This document shows positions 44,013 through 52,735 of a stretch of DNA of 64,000 nucleotides, piece after piece. Numbering within the stretch: position 1 is the first letter of the stretch; every line of letters begins with the position of its first letter. This DNA is from DASUBV01 sp963822485 (GTDB lineage Bacteria > Actinomycetota > Actinomycetes > Streptosporangiales > Streptosporangiaceae). The notes beneath the pieces are model-generated. The model made no database searches. It saw nothing but the letters and a program-made list of their open reading frames with translations, and was not told where the DNA came from. The translations under genes were made by a program, and so were the position numbers. The stretch lies in assembly GCA_963822485.1 (NCBI GenBank), contig CAWGHW010000037.1:1178001-1242000 (forward strand), in the 5' to 3' direction.

Positions 44013-44999
44013 CTAGGCATTAGCCCGGCGGAGGCGTTCGGCTGCTTGGGCCCGGAGCGCATCGCCGGACAGCGGGGTGTCGCCGTGCAGTGCCTCCCAT
44101 ATGTTGTATGCCGCCATCCACAAGCTGGCCGCCCACGCGATCTCCTGCTCTGCGGCCGTGAACAAGCGCCCCCGGATGTCCTGATAAGCCACCAGGAACG
44201 CCTCGGAGCTTCCGATCGGCGCCAGCGTGGGCGGCCCGGCACTGGCGAACGCCCCACTCGCCGCTCCCGCCAGGGCCGCCTCCGGCTGCCAGGCCAGGCT
44301 GTCCCAGTCGTGCACCGCCCATACCTGCTGACCGTGCCACCGGAGGTTCTGCGCCTCGAAGTCGGCGTGGCCCAGCACGCACGGCAGGCCGGCGGCCAGT
44401 AGCCGCCCCCGGGCCCGCTCAGCGGTGTCAGCCACGTACGCGGGCACGGCGCTCTGGACCCGGTTACCGAGGCCATCGATCGCCGGCCACACCCCGGAAT
44501 CGGCGTGGTCCCAGCGCACCCAGGGCGGATTCGGCAGCGGCGGCGCGACGGTCACGCCAGCCAGCTCGGCCATCAGCCGGGCGAACACCGCCGCGCAGCG
44601 CACGGCCACGTCCGGCGAGTCCCCGTGCAGCACCTCGCCGCCAGGCCGGAACTCCTCGGCGTGCACAGCCAGCGAGCCGACGCCGGCCACCGGCGTGAGC
44701 GGCCGGGCACACGGAAACCCGCGCTCAGCCAGCCGGGCCTGCGCCGCGACACACGACGCGGCCCGGCCGTCATCGGCGCGCGCCTTGACCACGACGTCGC
44801 TGCCATCGGCCAGCCGGAGACCGAACACCATCGAGACCTGGTGCAGCCGGAACAGCACGTCGGCGGGTTCGCCACCCAGATGGTCCACGCACCAGGCCGG
44901 CAACCAGTCCGGCAGATCGTCCAGCGGCACAGCCACGACTGTGCCACAGGCACCGCAAGCACCGCCGAGAACCTGGCGGGCCGAGCATACGATCTGCAC
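44013..44999 (-). CDS. Phosphotransferase (APH/choline-kinase fold)
   Basis: The product has 328 residues from GTG 44999. The catalytic loop VLGHADFEAQNLRW (HxDxxxxN) and the Mg-binding VWAVHDWDSLAW are intact. The N-lobe has FGLRLADGSDVVVKARADD with the ATP-binding Lys. The substrate is unknown; family members phosphorylate aminoglycosides, sugars or amines. It lies between the two copies of the glycosylase 3' end. A longer upstream extension is antisense to the glycosylase and is not used. Confidence 0.85.
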   Translation of the reverse strand: MQIVCSARQVLGGACGACGTVVAVPLDDLPDWLPAWCVDHLGGEPADVLFRLHQVSMVFGLRLADGSDVVVKARADDGRAASCVAAQARLAERGFPCARPLTPVAGVGSLAVHAEEFRPGGEVLHGDSPDVAVRCAAVFARLMAELAGVTVAPPLPNPPWVRWDHADSGVWPAIDGLGNRVQSAVPAYVADTAERARGRLLAAGLPCVLGHADFEAQNLRWHGQQVWAVHDWDSLAWQPEAALAGAASGAFASAGPPTLAPIGSSEAFLVAYQDIRGRLFTAAEQEIAWAASLWMAAYNIWEALHGDTPLSGDALRAQAAERLRRANA

Positions 45000-45018
45000 C
45001 GCCTCCGGGCCGGGTGGC

Positions 45019-45876
45019 TCAGCGGCCGGCGATCTCGCCGGTGCGATCCTCGCGCAGGACACGCAGGTGGACGGCGGCCCAGGTGCGGTAGGGCCGCCAG
45101 GCGTCTGAGACCTGGGCCAGGGTGCGCCCGGCACCGTACCGCTCGGCGATCTCAGCGTCCAGGCGGCGTTCGTGGCGGGGAACGGCGTCGGGGGCGTTCG
45201 CGCCGCGGATCACGACCAGCTCGGCAGCGAACGGGCCGAGCCCCTTGACCTGCTGCACGCGCTGCACGGCCTGGCCGGGGTCCAGGGCGCGCAGCGCCGT
45301 CCCGTCCAGCAGGCCATCCACAGCCGCCTCGGCGACCGCCCTCAGGTACTCGCTCTTGCGGCCCGGCAGGTCCAGGTCGAGCCGGGCCAGGGTGCGCGGC
45401 GGCGGGAACGCGCCATCCTCGCCGTGGCGGGCGATCAGCTCAGCGCGCAGCCGGGCCGCCTGCACGATGCGCAACCGCTGCGACAGCACCGACCACGCCG
45501 CCGCCTCGTACGGAGAATGGAACCCGCACGGCCGCAGGCCGGGCAGCCGCGCCTGAGCGTCGGCGATCACTGGATCACGGCGGGCCACGTCCGGCCAGCC
45601 GCGCCCGTCGACGTCCAGCGCCAGGAACCGGCCCACCTGCGCGGCGGCCGCATCAAGATCACCGTGACCCGCCAGCACCACGCGCGCGGTATCTCCGGCC
45701 TGGGTCACCTCCACCTCGGCGCGGCACCAGTCCCCCTCGGCACAGAACACGGTGTGCAGCCCCGGCCCGGCCCGCCCGCCGGCCAGCGCCGCGGGAGTAA
45801 AGCCTTCCCAGAACCGCCCGCTGGTCTCCAGCGACCACGGACCCAAGACCGCGAACTCGGTCACCCGCCCAGCCAT
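45019..45876 (-). CDS. AlkA-type DNA-3-methyladenine glycosylase (HhH-GPD)
   Basis: The product has 285 residues from ATG 45876. SPYEAAAWSVLSQRLRIVQAARLRAELIARHG starts the HhH-GPD fold, and QQVKGLGPFAAELVVIRGANAPDAVPRHERRL is the helix-hairpin-helix with the following strand. Where many AlkA enzymes have the catalytic Asp (PxxD), this reads PRHE, so Glu may substitute, as in related actinobacterial proteins. It removes alkylated bases in base-excision repair. The N-terminal ~90 residues form a separate beta domain. Confidence 0.85.
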   Translation of the reverse strand: MAGRVTEFAVLGPWSLETSGRFWEGFTPAALAGGRAGPGLHTVFCAEGDWCRAEVEVTQAGDTARVVLAGHGDLDAAAAQVGRFLALDVDGRGWPDVARRDPVIADAQARLPGLRPCGFHSPYEAAAWSVLSQRLRIVQAARLRAELIARHGEDGAFPPPRTLARLDLDLPGRKSEYLRAVAEAAVDGLLDGTALRALDPGQAVQRVQQVKGLGPFAAELVVIRGANAPDAVPRHERRLDAEIAERYGAGRTLAQVSDAWRPYRTWAAVHLRVLREDRTGEIAGR

Positions 45877-46018
45877 CACCCGCTCCGCTCGATTGCCGAT
45901 TCCCGCACGGTAGCGGCTGGCACCGACACCCGTCATTGTGAGCTTCGAGACCGCACGGCGGCGGCCGCCTGGGCTACCCTGTTTGCCATGTTCAGGCACT
46001 GTTTGGCGCGACGCTGAG

Positions 46019-46660
46019 GTGCGCTGTGATACCTGCGGCCTGAGCCTCGCCGGTGAACGCGGCCCCGGCCCGCAGTGCGGCACTCCCCCGACAGATGCGG
46101 GTGCGCAAATCTTGCCGCTGCGCGGCCTGGCCACGATGCTGACCGTCCTGCTGGCGGTGGTCACCGGCGCGATCGCGGTTCGGCTAGTCGTCCAGATGCT
46201 GAGCCTGGGCAGCGAGCACTGGCGCGCCGCCTTCATCGACTTCCGGCTGGACAAGGTCGCCGACATCACGATCTTCGCCGTGGGCATCGTGTTCGTGGTC
46301 TGGTTCCGCCGCGCCCGGATTGACGCCGAAAGCCGGGACTGGCGGCAGCGCCGGGCCCGCGGCTGGGCGTTCTGGGGCTGGATCGTCCCGGTTCTCAGCC
46401 TATGGATTCCGTTCCAGCTCATGGGCGACATCTGGCGGGCCGGCCTGCCCGAGCGGCAGCGCCGGAAGACCGCGTGGCTGCCCGTTCTGTGGTGGGCAAG
46501 CTGGCTGCTCGCCGCATACGGGCAACGCCAGCCCTGGCCGCATTTGTCCCCTGGCACCGGCGCAGCCAGCCTGTGCCTGCTGGCCGCATCAGGCGCGATG
46601 CTGATCGCGATCATCCGCGTTGTCTCCAGCGGCCCGGTCGGCTCACCGTACTCATCGTGA
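46019..46660 (+). CDS. DUF4328 membrane protein with N-terminal zinc-ribbon-like start
   Basis: The likely start is GTG 46019 (RCDTCGLSLAGERGPGPQCGTPP); a longer reading from 45938 is less typical. Only three cysteines of a zinc ribbon are visible. Four membrane segments follow: LATMLTVLLAVVTGAIAVRLV, ITIFAVGIVFVVWF, FWGWIVPVLSLWIPFQLM and LLAASGAMLIAIIRVV. The DUF4328 signature WGWIVPVLSLWIPFQ-D-WRA is clear. Function is unknown. Confidence 0.8.
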   Translation: MRCDTCGLSLAGERGPGPQCGTPPTDAGAQILPLRGLATMLTVLLAVVTGAIAVRLVVQMLSLGSEHWRAAFIDFRLDKVADITIFAVGIVFVVWFRRARIDAESRDWRQRRARGWAFWGWIVPVLSLWIPFQLMGDIWRAGLPERQRRKTAWLPVLWWASWLLAAYGQRQPWPHLSPGTGAASLCLLAASGAMLIAIIRVVSSGPVGSPYSS

Positions 46661-46691
46661 CGGGCGCAGCGGGGCTGGTATACGTGGGCGC

Positions 46692-47435
46692 ATGACCGAT
46701 CTCATTGACCTGGCCGGCAAGTCGGTGATCGTCACCGGTGCATCCTCGGGTATCGGCGCCTCCACCGCGCGGCTGCTGTACGCCGCCGGCGCCCATCCGG
46801 TGCTGGCCGCGCGCCGGGCCGGCCGGCTGGCCGCCCTGAGCGAGGAACTCGGCGGGGCCCTGGCCGTTCCCACGGACGTGACTGACCCGGCGCAGGTGCG
46901 CGACCTGGTGGCCGCCGCCCTGGAGCGGCACCAGCGGATCGACGGACTGGTCAACAACGCCGGCGCCAGCCTGCACGGGCCGCTGGACCAGGTGAACCTG
47001 GCCGCGTTCAGCCGGGTCCTGCAGCTCAACGTGGTCGGCCCGCTGGCGGTGACGCAGGCGGTGCTGCCGGCCATGCGGCAGCAGGGTTTCGGGCGGATCG
47101 TGAACATCAGCTCCGGCACCACCCGGCGCGTCGCGGTCGGCGTCGGTGCCTACGCGTCAGCCAAGTCGGCGGTCAACATGCTCAGCGCGGTACTGCGCCA
47201 GGAACTGGCCGGCGACGGCATCGCGGTGTCGCTGCTGCTGCCCTCGATCACCGCGACCGAGTTCGGCGACGGCATGTTTACCCTCGGCGCCTCGCCGCGG
47301 CCGGGCATGGTGGTGCACAGCCCGGACTACGTGGCCGCCGTGGTGCTGAGGCTGCTGCGCACCGGCGAGGAGTCGTTCGACATCCCGCACGGCCCCGAGC
47401 AGCCAGACCGCGCCCGGGTGCCCGGATCAGCCTGA
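46692..47435 (+). CDS. Short-chain dehydrogenase/reductase (SDR)
   Basis: The product has 247 residues: VTGASSGIG (about 14-22), NNAGASLHGPL, NISSGTTRR with the catalytic Ser and YASAKSAVNML (YxxxK). The C-terminal region (SITATEFGDGMF ... VHSPDYVAAVVLRLLRTGEES) is typical of classical SDRs acting on short carbonyls or sugars. The substrate is unknown. The alpha/beta hydrolase follows ~70 bp later. Confidence 0.9.
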   Translation: MTDLIDLAGKSVIVTGASSGIGASTARLLYAAGAHPVLAARRAGRLAALSEELGGALAVPTDVTDPAQVRDLVAAALERHQRIDGLVNNAGASLHGPLDQVNLAAFSRVLQLNVVGPLAVTQAVLPAMRQQGFGRIVNISSGTTRRVAVGVGAYASAKSAVNMLSAVLRQELAGDGIAVSLLLPSITATEFGDGMFTLGASPRPGMVVHSPDYVAAVVLRLLRTGEESFDIPHGPEQPDRARVPGSA

Positions 47436-47503
47436 TACACACGGCGCACCAGAGACGCAGATCAGGAGCCGGCGGCCCGCCTGGGCGCTGGTAGCATCGC
47501 GGC

Positions 47504-48424
47504 GTGTCTGGGTCGTTTGCTGACCGCCAGCTGGCCGCCTATGTAGCGCAATCGGCACCGGCTCTTGGCGAGCGCGATGTGGCGGTGCTGCGGAAGGCAA
47601 TGGCCGCGCGGGCCCAGGCGCGGGCGCGGGGACCTGAGATGCAGGCGGTGCGCGATCTGCGGATCGGCGCGCTCGCGGCGCGGCTGTACCGGCCGGTTGC
47701 CGGTCGCGCTCCGCTGGTGGTGTACCTGCACGGCGGCGGCTGGACGATCGGCAGCATTGAGTCCCACGACCGCGTCTGCCGGCGGCTCGCGGACGGCTCC
47801 GGCGCTGCGGTGCTCGCCATCGGCTACCGGCTCGCGCCCGAACACAGGTGGCCGGCATCGGTCGATGACACCGTCGCCGCACTGCGCTGGGTGGCCTCGG
47901 CGCCGGCGGAACTAGGCGCAGCGCCGGCCGCGGTGGCGGTCGCGGGTGACAGCGCCGGCGGCACCCTCGCCGCGCTGGCCTGCCTTCGCCTGCGCGACGA
48001 GCACCGGGCGGCGCTGCCCAGCCTGCAGGTGCTGCTCTACGCGAATACCGACCTCACCGGCACCCAGCCCTCGATGCGTGACAAGGCGGACGGCTGGGGC
48101 CAGGACGTCACCAGGATCCGGTTCTTCAACTCCCAGTGGGTGCCCGACCCGGCCCGGTGGTCGGACCCCGGCGTCAGCCCCCTGCACGCCCCCGACCTGT
48201 CGGGCCTGCCGGAAGCGCTGATCATCACCGCGGAGCACGACCCGCTGCGCGACGAATGCGAGGCCTACGCCAGCCGCCTGCGCGACGCCGGCGTCCCGGT
48301 CGAACTACGCCGCGAGCCTGGCCTGATCCACAACTTCATGATGCTGGACGACATCTCCCCCGCCTGCGCCGCCGCCGCCGACCGAGTCGCCGCCGACCTG
48401 CACACCCACCTCAACCGCCGCTGA
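47504..48424 (+). CDS. Hormone-sensitive-lipase-family esterase
   Basis: This 306-residue alpha/beta hydrolase has the oxyanion motif LHGGGWTIGS, nucleophile GDSAGG, catalytic Asp in TAEHDPLRDE and His in GLIHNFMMLDD. It is cytosolic with no signal peptide. It acts on short acyl esters in characterised relatives. The start is GTG. Confidence 0.92.
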   Translation: MSGSFADRQLAAYVAQSAPALGERDVAVLRKAMAARAQARARGPEMQAVRDLRIGALAARLYRPVAGRAPLVVYLHGGGWTIGSIESHDRVCRRLADGSGAAVLAIGYRLAPEHRWPASVDDTVAALRWVASAPAELGAAPAAVAVAGDSAGGTLAALACLRLRDEHRAALPSLQVLLYANTDLTGTQPSMRDKADGWGQDVTRIRFFNSQWVPDPARWSDPGVSPLHAPDLSGLPEALIITAEHDPLRDECEAYASRLRDAGVPVELRREPGLIHNFMMLDDISPACAAAADRVAADLHTHLNRR

Positions 48425-48529
48425 GGCCGGGAGCGACGTTCGCGGGCATCACCCGGCCAGGACGATGGCCCGCCGCCCGCCAGAGCGAGACGGTCGATAC
48501 GTCCGTCAGCCACCTGGGCTTCCGCTGCA

Positions 48530-48973
48530 TCAGCCGGGCTGCTCCGGCGACGGGCGGTCAGCACCCGCCGGATCGCCGAAGGCGGCCCGGACCTGATCCT
48601 GCTGCTGGACCGACAGGTCCGACCGGATCAGCTCCATAGGCTGCCCCTGGAACGCCTGCGCGATGGTGTCGATCACGGCGCCGGAAGTCAGCAGCACCAG
48701 CGCTGACGTCCCCGGCGTCATGTCACCTTTCACCGACTCGACCATCGAGCTGTCGATGACGGACTTCCTGAGCTTCTTAGCGATGGCGGAGACCTTGCCG
48801 CCCTCGTCGGTCACGTGCTCCTGAGCCGCGGGCTGCCCGGCGTACTGTGGCCAGCGGATCACGGCGACATCCTCCAGGTCGATGAGTTCCTGGGCATCCA
48901 GCTGCTTCAGCCGGAGAACCGCGTCATCGGCTCCTTCGGTGCCGGCGAACCGCCATGCCGTTAGCGCTGACAT
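48530..48973 (-). CDS. DUF1269-type protein lacking the usual glycine/hydrophobic membrane segment
   Basis: The 147-residue protein starts LTAWRFAGTEGADDAVLRLKQLDAQELIDLEDVAVIRWP and continues EGGKVSAIAKKLRKSVIDSSMVESVKGDMTPGTSALVLLTSGAVIDTIAQAF, the recognisable ends of DUF1269. Between them typical members have a ~40-residue Gly-rich hydrophobic region (GGAFWG...), which is missing here. It therefore probably is soluble. A 26-bp palindrome lies upstream of its start. Confidence 0.7.
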   Translation of the reverse strand: MSALTAWRFAGTEGADDAVLRLKQLDAQELIDLEDVAVIRWPQYAGQPAAQEHVTDEGGKVSAIAKKLRKSVIDSSMVESVKGDMTPGTSALVLLTSGAVIDTIAQAFQGQPMELIRSDLSVQQQDQVRAAFGDPAGADRPSPEQPG

Positions 48974-49616
48974 AAGAATCAGTCCTCTCCCCGCGGCCCG
49001 TTACCATGCCGGCCGACGTCGGCCGGCATGAATTACCGTGTCCCTCCAGACCAGAATTTCACGGACCGCAGGCGGCTGCCGGATGCAATTCTGGCAGCTG
49101 CCCGCAGCCTGCGATCGGCTACCTGAGTGGCGTAGTTCCGCTGTATTACATGCGCCACCCAGCCAGCCAATATCCGCCGGAACTCCCGGTGCCGTTCGCC
49201 TAGTCACGGCGTGAAAGCCGTACCTCCCCCCTCATCAGGCACGAATTCCCGCTGCGCGTTTTCAGGGCACAACAAAAGCCCCGGGAAACTCCCCGCTGCA
49301 CCTGCGCTGATCGCTAAGGTGCCGCCGGGGTCCGGAGCGGATTCGAAAACGCTACCTGATCTCCGGTTACATGTAAAACCCTGGCCCGGGCCCGATCGGG
49401 CTAATGATTAATATCATGCGATGTCCCGTTATTCGCGGAGGTGGTGAATTCAGCTGACCGGCTTTCACCACCCGCTGCGGATGATGACTGCAGCCGCCCG
49501 GAGCCGCCACTGTCGGCAGTCGGACCGGGCCAAGCGGCGGCACGAGCCGACGCTGACTGGGGGCAGCAGATGAGCAGGCGGTTCAAGACCGCCGGGCCGC
49601 AGGTCGCCGGAGGGCA
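48974..49616. other. Gene-free interval with two inverted repeats
   Basis: No convincing coding frame is seen over about 640 bases. The interval holds the palindrome at 49005-49030 and a 9-bp stem (49440-49448 with 49464-49472). Local AT-rich stretches near 49405-49430 (TAATGATTAATATCATG) suggest a promoter region. GGAGGG at 49609 is the ribosome site for the next, decayed gene. Confidence 0.5.
49005..49030. promoter_or_regulatory. 26-bp perfect palindrome upstream of the DUF1269 gene
   Basis: The arms 49005-49017 (CATGCCGGCCGAC) and 49018-49030 are exact complements with no spacer. It ends 32 bases before the DUF1269 start codon on that gene's upstream side, so it is an operator candidate; cruciform or bidirectional terminator use is also possible. 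Confidence 0.55.
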
Positions 49617-50070
49617 GTGAATGCCGCCTTCTTCGGGCTGGCGTTCCTCGCCGCGCTGAACCCGAAGCTGCTCGCCGTTGACCTGCTGCTGATCGACAAC
49701 CGGCGGCCGCGAACGATGTTCTTGTGCCTGCTGGCAGGCGGGCTACCAGCTGATCACGAGCAAGTCATCTACCGCCACACAGGCCGTCGCGGTGGTCATT
49801 TTCGTCATCATCGAGTTCGCGCTCGTGATTGTCCCGTACGCATTCCTGGAACTGCGGCCCGAGAGCACCAAACGACAGCTCAAGGTCGCACAGGGCTGGA
49901 TCACCGGCCACGCCCGGCAGCTCATCGCCATCGCCCTGATAATCGCCGGGACCTACATGACTGTCACCGGCCTAATCCGGCCTGAGCTAATCGTCTTGCC
50001 GTCGCCACCGTCGCTGTCGCGCTCTCAGGCGGCAACGGCTGATGGAGCAGGCGTCACCCTTGCGGGGTGA
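49617..50070 (+). pseudogene. GAP/Sap-family membrane protein with large internal deletion
   Basis: The GTG start gives NAAFFGLAFLAALNPKLLAVDLLLIDNRRPRTMFLCLLAGG, the typical N-terminus of the six-helix GAP family (LysE-like). Immediately after it another frame gives QLITSKSSTATQAVAVVIFVIIEFALVIVPYAFLELRPE ... ARQLIAIALIIAGTYMTVTGL, the C-terminal third. About 100 codons with the middle helices are missing, and the frame is broken at the joint. It cannot be functional. Confidence 0.82.
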
Positions 50071-50193
50071 TGCCGCAGGCAGCACTGATCTCCACAGTGG
50101 AGCGGTGGCCGTGCCATGGCCAAGCGATCCGGATCGGCGGGCTCTAGTGAGCCGCGTGCCTGAACAAGCCAGGACCACTAGGAAGGAACGCAC

Positions 50194-52110
50194 ATGCCGG
50201 ACACTGCTACCACGACCGCCCAGGGCCAGGCAGCGGAAAGCCTGTTCCCGCCCATCGCCGATTACGGGTTCCTGTCGAATTGCGAACAGAGCTGCCTGGT
50301 CGCACCGGACGGGTCGGTCGAATGGCTGTGCCTGCCGCGCCCGGATTCCCCGAGCGTCTTCGGGGCGCTGCTGGACCGCGCAGCCGGCCTGTTCCGGTTC
50401 GGTCCCAGCAACACCCATGTTCCGCAGCATCGCCGGTACGTGCCGGGGACGATGGTGGTGGAGACGACGTGGCAAACCCCGACGGGGTGGATGGTCGTCC
50501 AGGACCTGCTCGTGGTGGACCAGCTCAAGCGCGAGGGCCGGCGGGCGGATTACCGGCGGGCGCCGGCCGATTTCGGCGCCACCGGCGTGCTCCTGCGGAT
50601 CGCCACGTGCATCAGCGGCCGGGTCGAGGTCGCCGTGAACTGCGCCTCGGTGTTCGATTACGGAGCAACAGGAGGCAAGTGGAGCTATAAGGGCGATGGC
50701 TATGACGCGATGACCATCGCCTCTCCGGACGCAGACGTGCGACTCGAGCTGGGGGGCACCATCCCGCTCGGCGTGCTGGGCGCCCGGTGCTACGGCCGCA
50801 CGACGCTCGGCGCCGGCGAGTCGGCGTTCGCCTCCTTGTCCTGGGGAGACAGCAAGGCCCCGGCGAACCTGGACGAGGCGTTCGCCGCACTGGCCACCAC
50901 GGTCGATTTCTGGCGGGACTGGCTGAGCGCGGCCAAGATCCCCGATCATCCGTGGAAGCCCTACATCGACCGCAGCGCCCTGACCCTGAAGGGCCTCAGC
51001 TACGCCCCCACGGGCGCCATCATGGCCGCCTCAACGACCTCGCTGCCCGAGACGCCCGGCGGGGCGCGCAACTGGGACTATCGCTTCACCTGGATCAGGG
51101 ACTCGGCGTTCATGCTCCGCTCGCTGTATCGCCTGGGCTTCGACTGGGAGGCGATCGAGTACTGGGGCTTCGTCATCGACGCGGTCAGCGGCGGTGACCT
51201 CAACCAGAAGCTCGAGCTGCAGATCATGTACGGCGTCGGCGGGGAACGTGACCTGACCGAGCACACCCTTGACCACCTGTCCGGGTACCGCGGGGCGCGG
51301 CCGGTCCGGGTCGGCAATGGCGCCTGGAACCAGCATCAGCACGACGTCTGGGGCATGATCCTCGACGCCCTGGACGTCCAGTTCCGGCACGGCGCCGCCC
51401 AGATCGTCGAGCCGGTGTGGAATGGCCTAGCCGGATTCGTGGACGCCGCCCTGCAGCACTGGCATGAGCCTGACCAGGGCATCTGGGAAGTCCGCGGCGA
51501 CCCCAAGCACTTCACCGCGTCCAAGATGATGTGCTGGGTCGCGGCGCAGCGCGGCGCCGACCTGGCCCGGGAACGCGGCTCCGACGAGCGCGCCAAGCAC
51601 TGGCAGGCAGGCGCCGACGAGATCATGGCCGAGATCCTGGACAAGGGCGTGTCCAGCCGCGGGGTGTTCCGCCAGCACTACGAGACCGACGACCTCGACG
51701 CCTCGCTGCTGCTCCTGCCCATCATGGGCTTCCTGCCCCCCGACGACGAGCGCGTCAAGGCGACCGTGCTGGCCATCGCCGACGAGCTGACCCAGGACGG
51801 CCTGGTCCTGCGCTACAAGGTCGACGGCACCGACACCGGATTCTCCGGCAAGGAGGGCACCTTCACCATCTGCTCGTTCTGGCTGGTCACCGCGCTGGCC
51901 ATGATCGGCGAAACCGACCGGGCCCGCGCCCTGTGCCAGAAGCTGCTGTCGTTCGCCGGGCCACTGCAGCTCTACGCCGAGGAGATCGACACCACCACCG
52001 GCGAGCATCTCGGCAATTTCCCGCAGGCGTTCACGCACCTGGCCCTGATCGAGGCCGTGTCACTGATCATCAAGGCCGACGAGGAAACCAGTCCCTTCGC
52101 CGCTGCCTGA
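50194..52110 (+). CDS. Glycoside hydrolase family 15 enzyme (trehalase/glucoamylase type)
   Basis: The protein has 638 residues. The N-terminal beta domain (IADYGFLSNCEQSCLVAPDGSVEWLCLPRPDSPSVFG) and the (alpha/alpha)6 barrel (GGARNWDYRFTWIRDSAFML) are diagnostic. The catalytic acid lies in HEPDQGIWEVRG and the base in YAEEIDTTTGEHLGNFPQAFTHLALI. No signal peptide is seen, so it acts in the cytosol, as the actinobacterial GH15 trehalases do. It is monocistronic. Confidence 0.92.
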   Translation: MPDTATTTAQGQAAESLFPPIADYGFLSNCEQSCLVAPDGSVEWLCLPRPDSPSVFGALLDRAAGLFRFGPSNTHVPQHRRYVPGTMVVETTWQTPTGWMVVQDLLVVDQLKREGRRADYRRAPADFGATGVLLRIATCISGRVEVAVNCASVFDYGATGGKWSYKGDGYDAMTIASPDADVRLELGGTIPLGVLGARCYGRTTLGAGESAFASLSWGDSKAPANLDEAFAALATTVDFWRDWLSAAKIPDHPWKPYIDRSALTLKGLSYAPTGAIMAASTTSLPETPGGARNWDYRFTWIRDSAFMLRSLYRLGFDWEAIEYWGFVIDAVSGGDLNQKLELQIMYGVGGERDLTEHTLDHLSGYRGARPVRVGNGAWNQHQHDVWGMILDALDVQFRHGAAQIVEPVWNGLAGFVDAALQHWHEPDQGIWEVRGDPKHFTASKMMCWVAAQRGADLARERGSDERAKHWQAGADEIMAEILDKGVSSRGVFRQHYETDDLDASLLLLPIMGFLPPDDERVKATVLAIADELTQDGLVLRYKVDGTDTGFSGKEGTFTICSFWLVTALAMIGETDRARALCQKLLSFAGPLQLYAEEIDTTTGEHLGNFPQAFTHLALIEAVSLIIKADEETSPFAAA

Positions 52111-52196
52111 CAGGGAAGAACGGCGCGCTGCCTGCTGATCATGACGAGCAGGCAGCGCGCCGCCGCGACCGCAAAGTTGTCCCAACGTCGGACGGC

Positions 52197-52550
52197 TCAG
52201 CCAGACGGCTGAGCACCTTCGCCAGCCCCGGTATCTTCGTCCCCGTTATTGGCGAGCCAGGCGGTGAGCATGATTCGGTCGATCGAGTCGGCACGGCCGA
52301 GCCGTTCGGTAGCCGTGGCGTAATCCGGTAGCTGTTCACGGGTGAACCAGCGCGCCTCAAGGATCTCGTTGCCATCAACGGACACGGACTCCTCCGCCGC
52401 CGCCGCGCGGAATCCCGCCATCAGCCCGGCCGGGAACGGCCATGGCTGCGACCCGACATAGCTGACGTCACTCACTCTGACGCCAGCCTCCTCCACGATT
52501 TCCCGGCGGACCGCGTCCTCCAGCGACGTCGACGCTGGTAGCGCAGCCGG
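52197..52550 (-). pseudogene. nudC: 3' remnant of NudC-type NAD(+) diphosphatase
   Basis: The frame gives LEDAVRREIVEEAGVRVSDVSYV, the second half of the Nudix box, and then SQPWPFPAGLMAGF, the NudC-specific SQPWPFP motif, and EARWFTREQLPDY. The N-terminal half, zinc ribbon and the Gly that opens the Nudix box are missing. An internal GTG could allow a ~99-residue product, but it would lack the full catalytic motif. The 190 bases upstream (52551-52735) show nothing I can identify. Confidence 0.75.
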
Positions 52551-52735
52551 CCTGGCGTGAGGTGCGGCGTCGTGTGCTGCTGGGATCGCCGCAGATCGCT
52601 GCCAGCGGTCGGTTCGCCAGGGTTGGCTGGGGTCCTGGCTGGCCGCTGGAAGGCGGACGCCAGCGCAGGTAAGGCTCTGCTGGCTGTCCCCGAGGATCAG
52701 GCAGCGCCAGCGATCCAGGCCGGTAGCCTTTTGCG

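Noticed and set aside
45880..46614. Long N-terminal extension of the AlkA-type glycosylase
   Set aside because: It is antisense to the DUF4328 gene and has no domain; the ATG at 45876 gives the normal family length.
49006..49203. Short open frames in the interval 48974-49616
   Set aside because: No ribosome sites, proline-rich random-looking translations and overlap with the palindrome.
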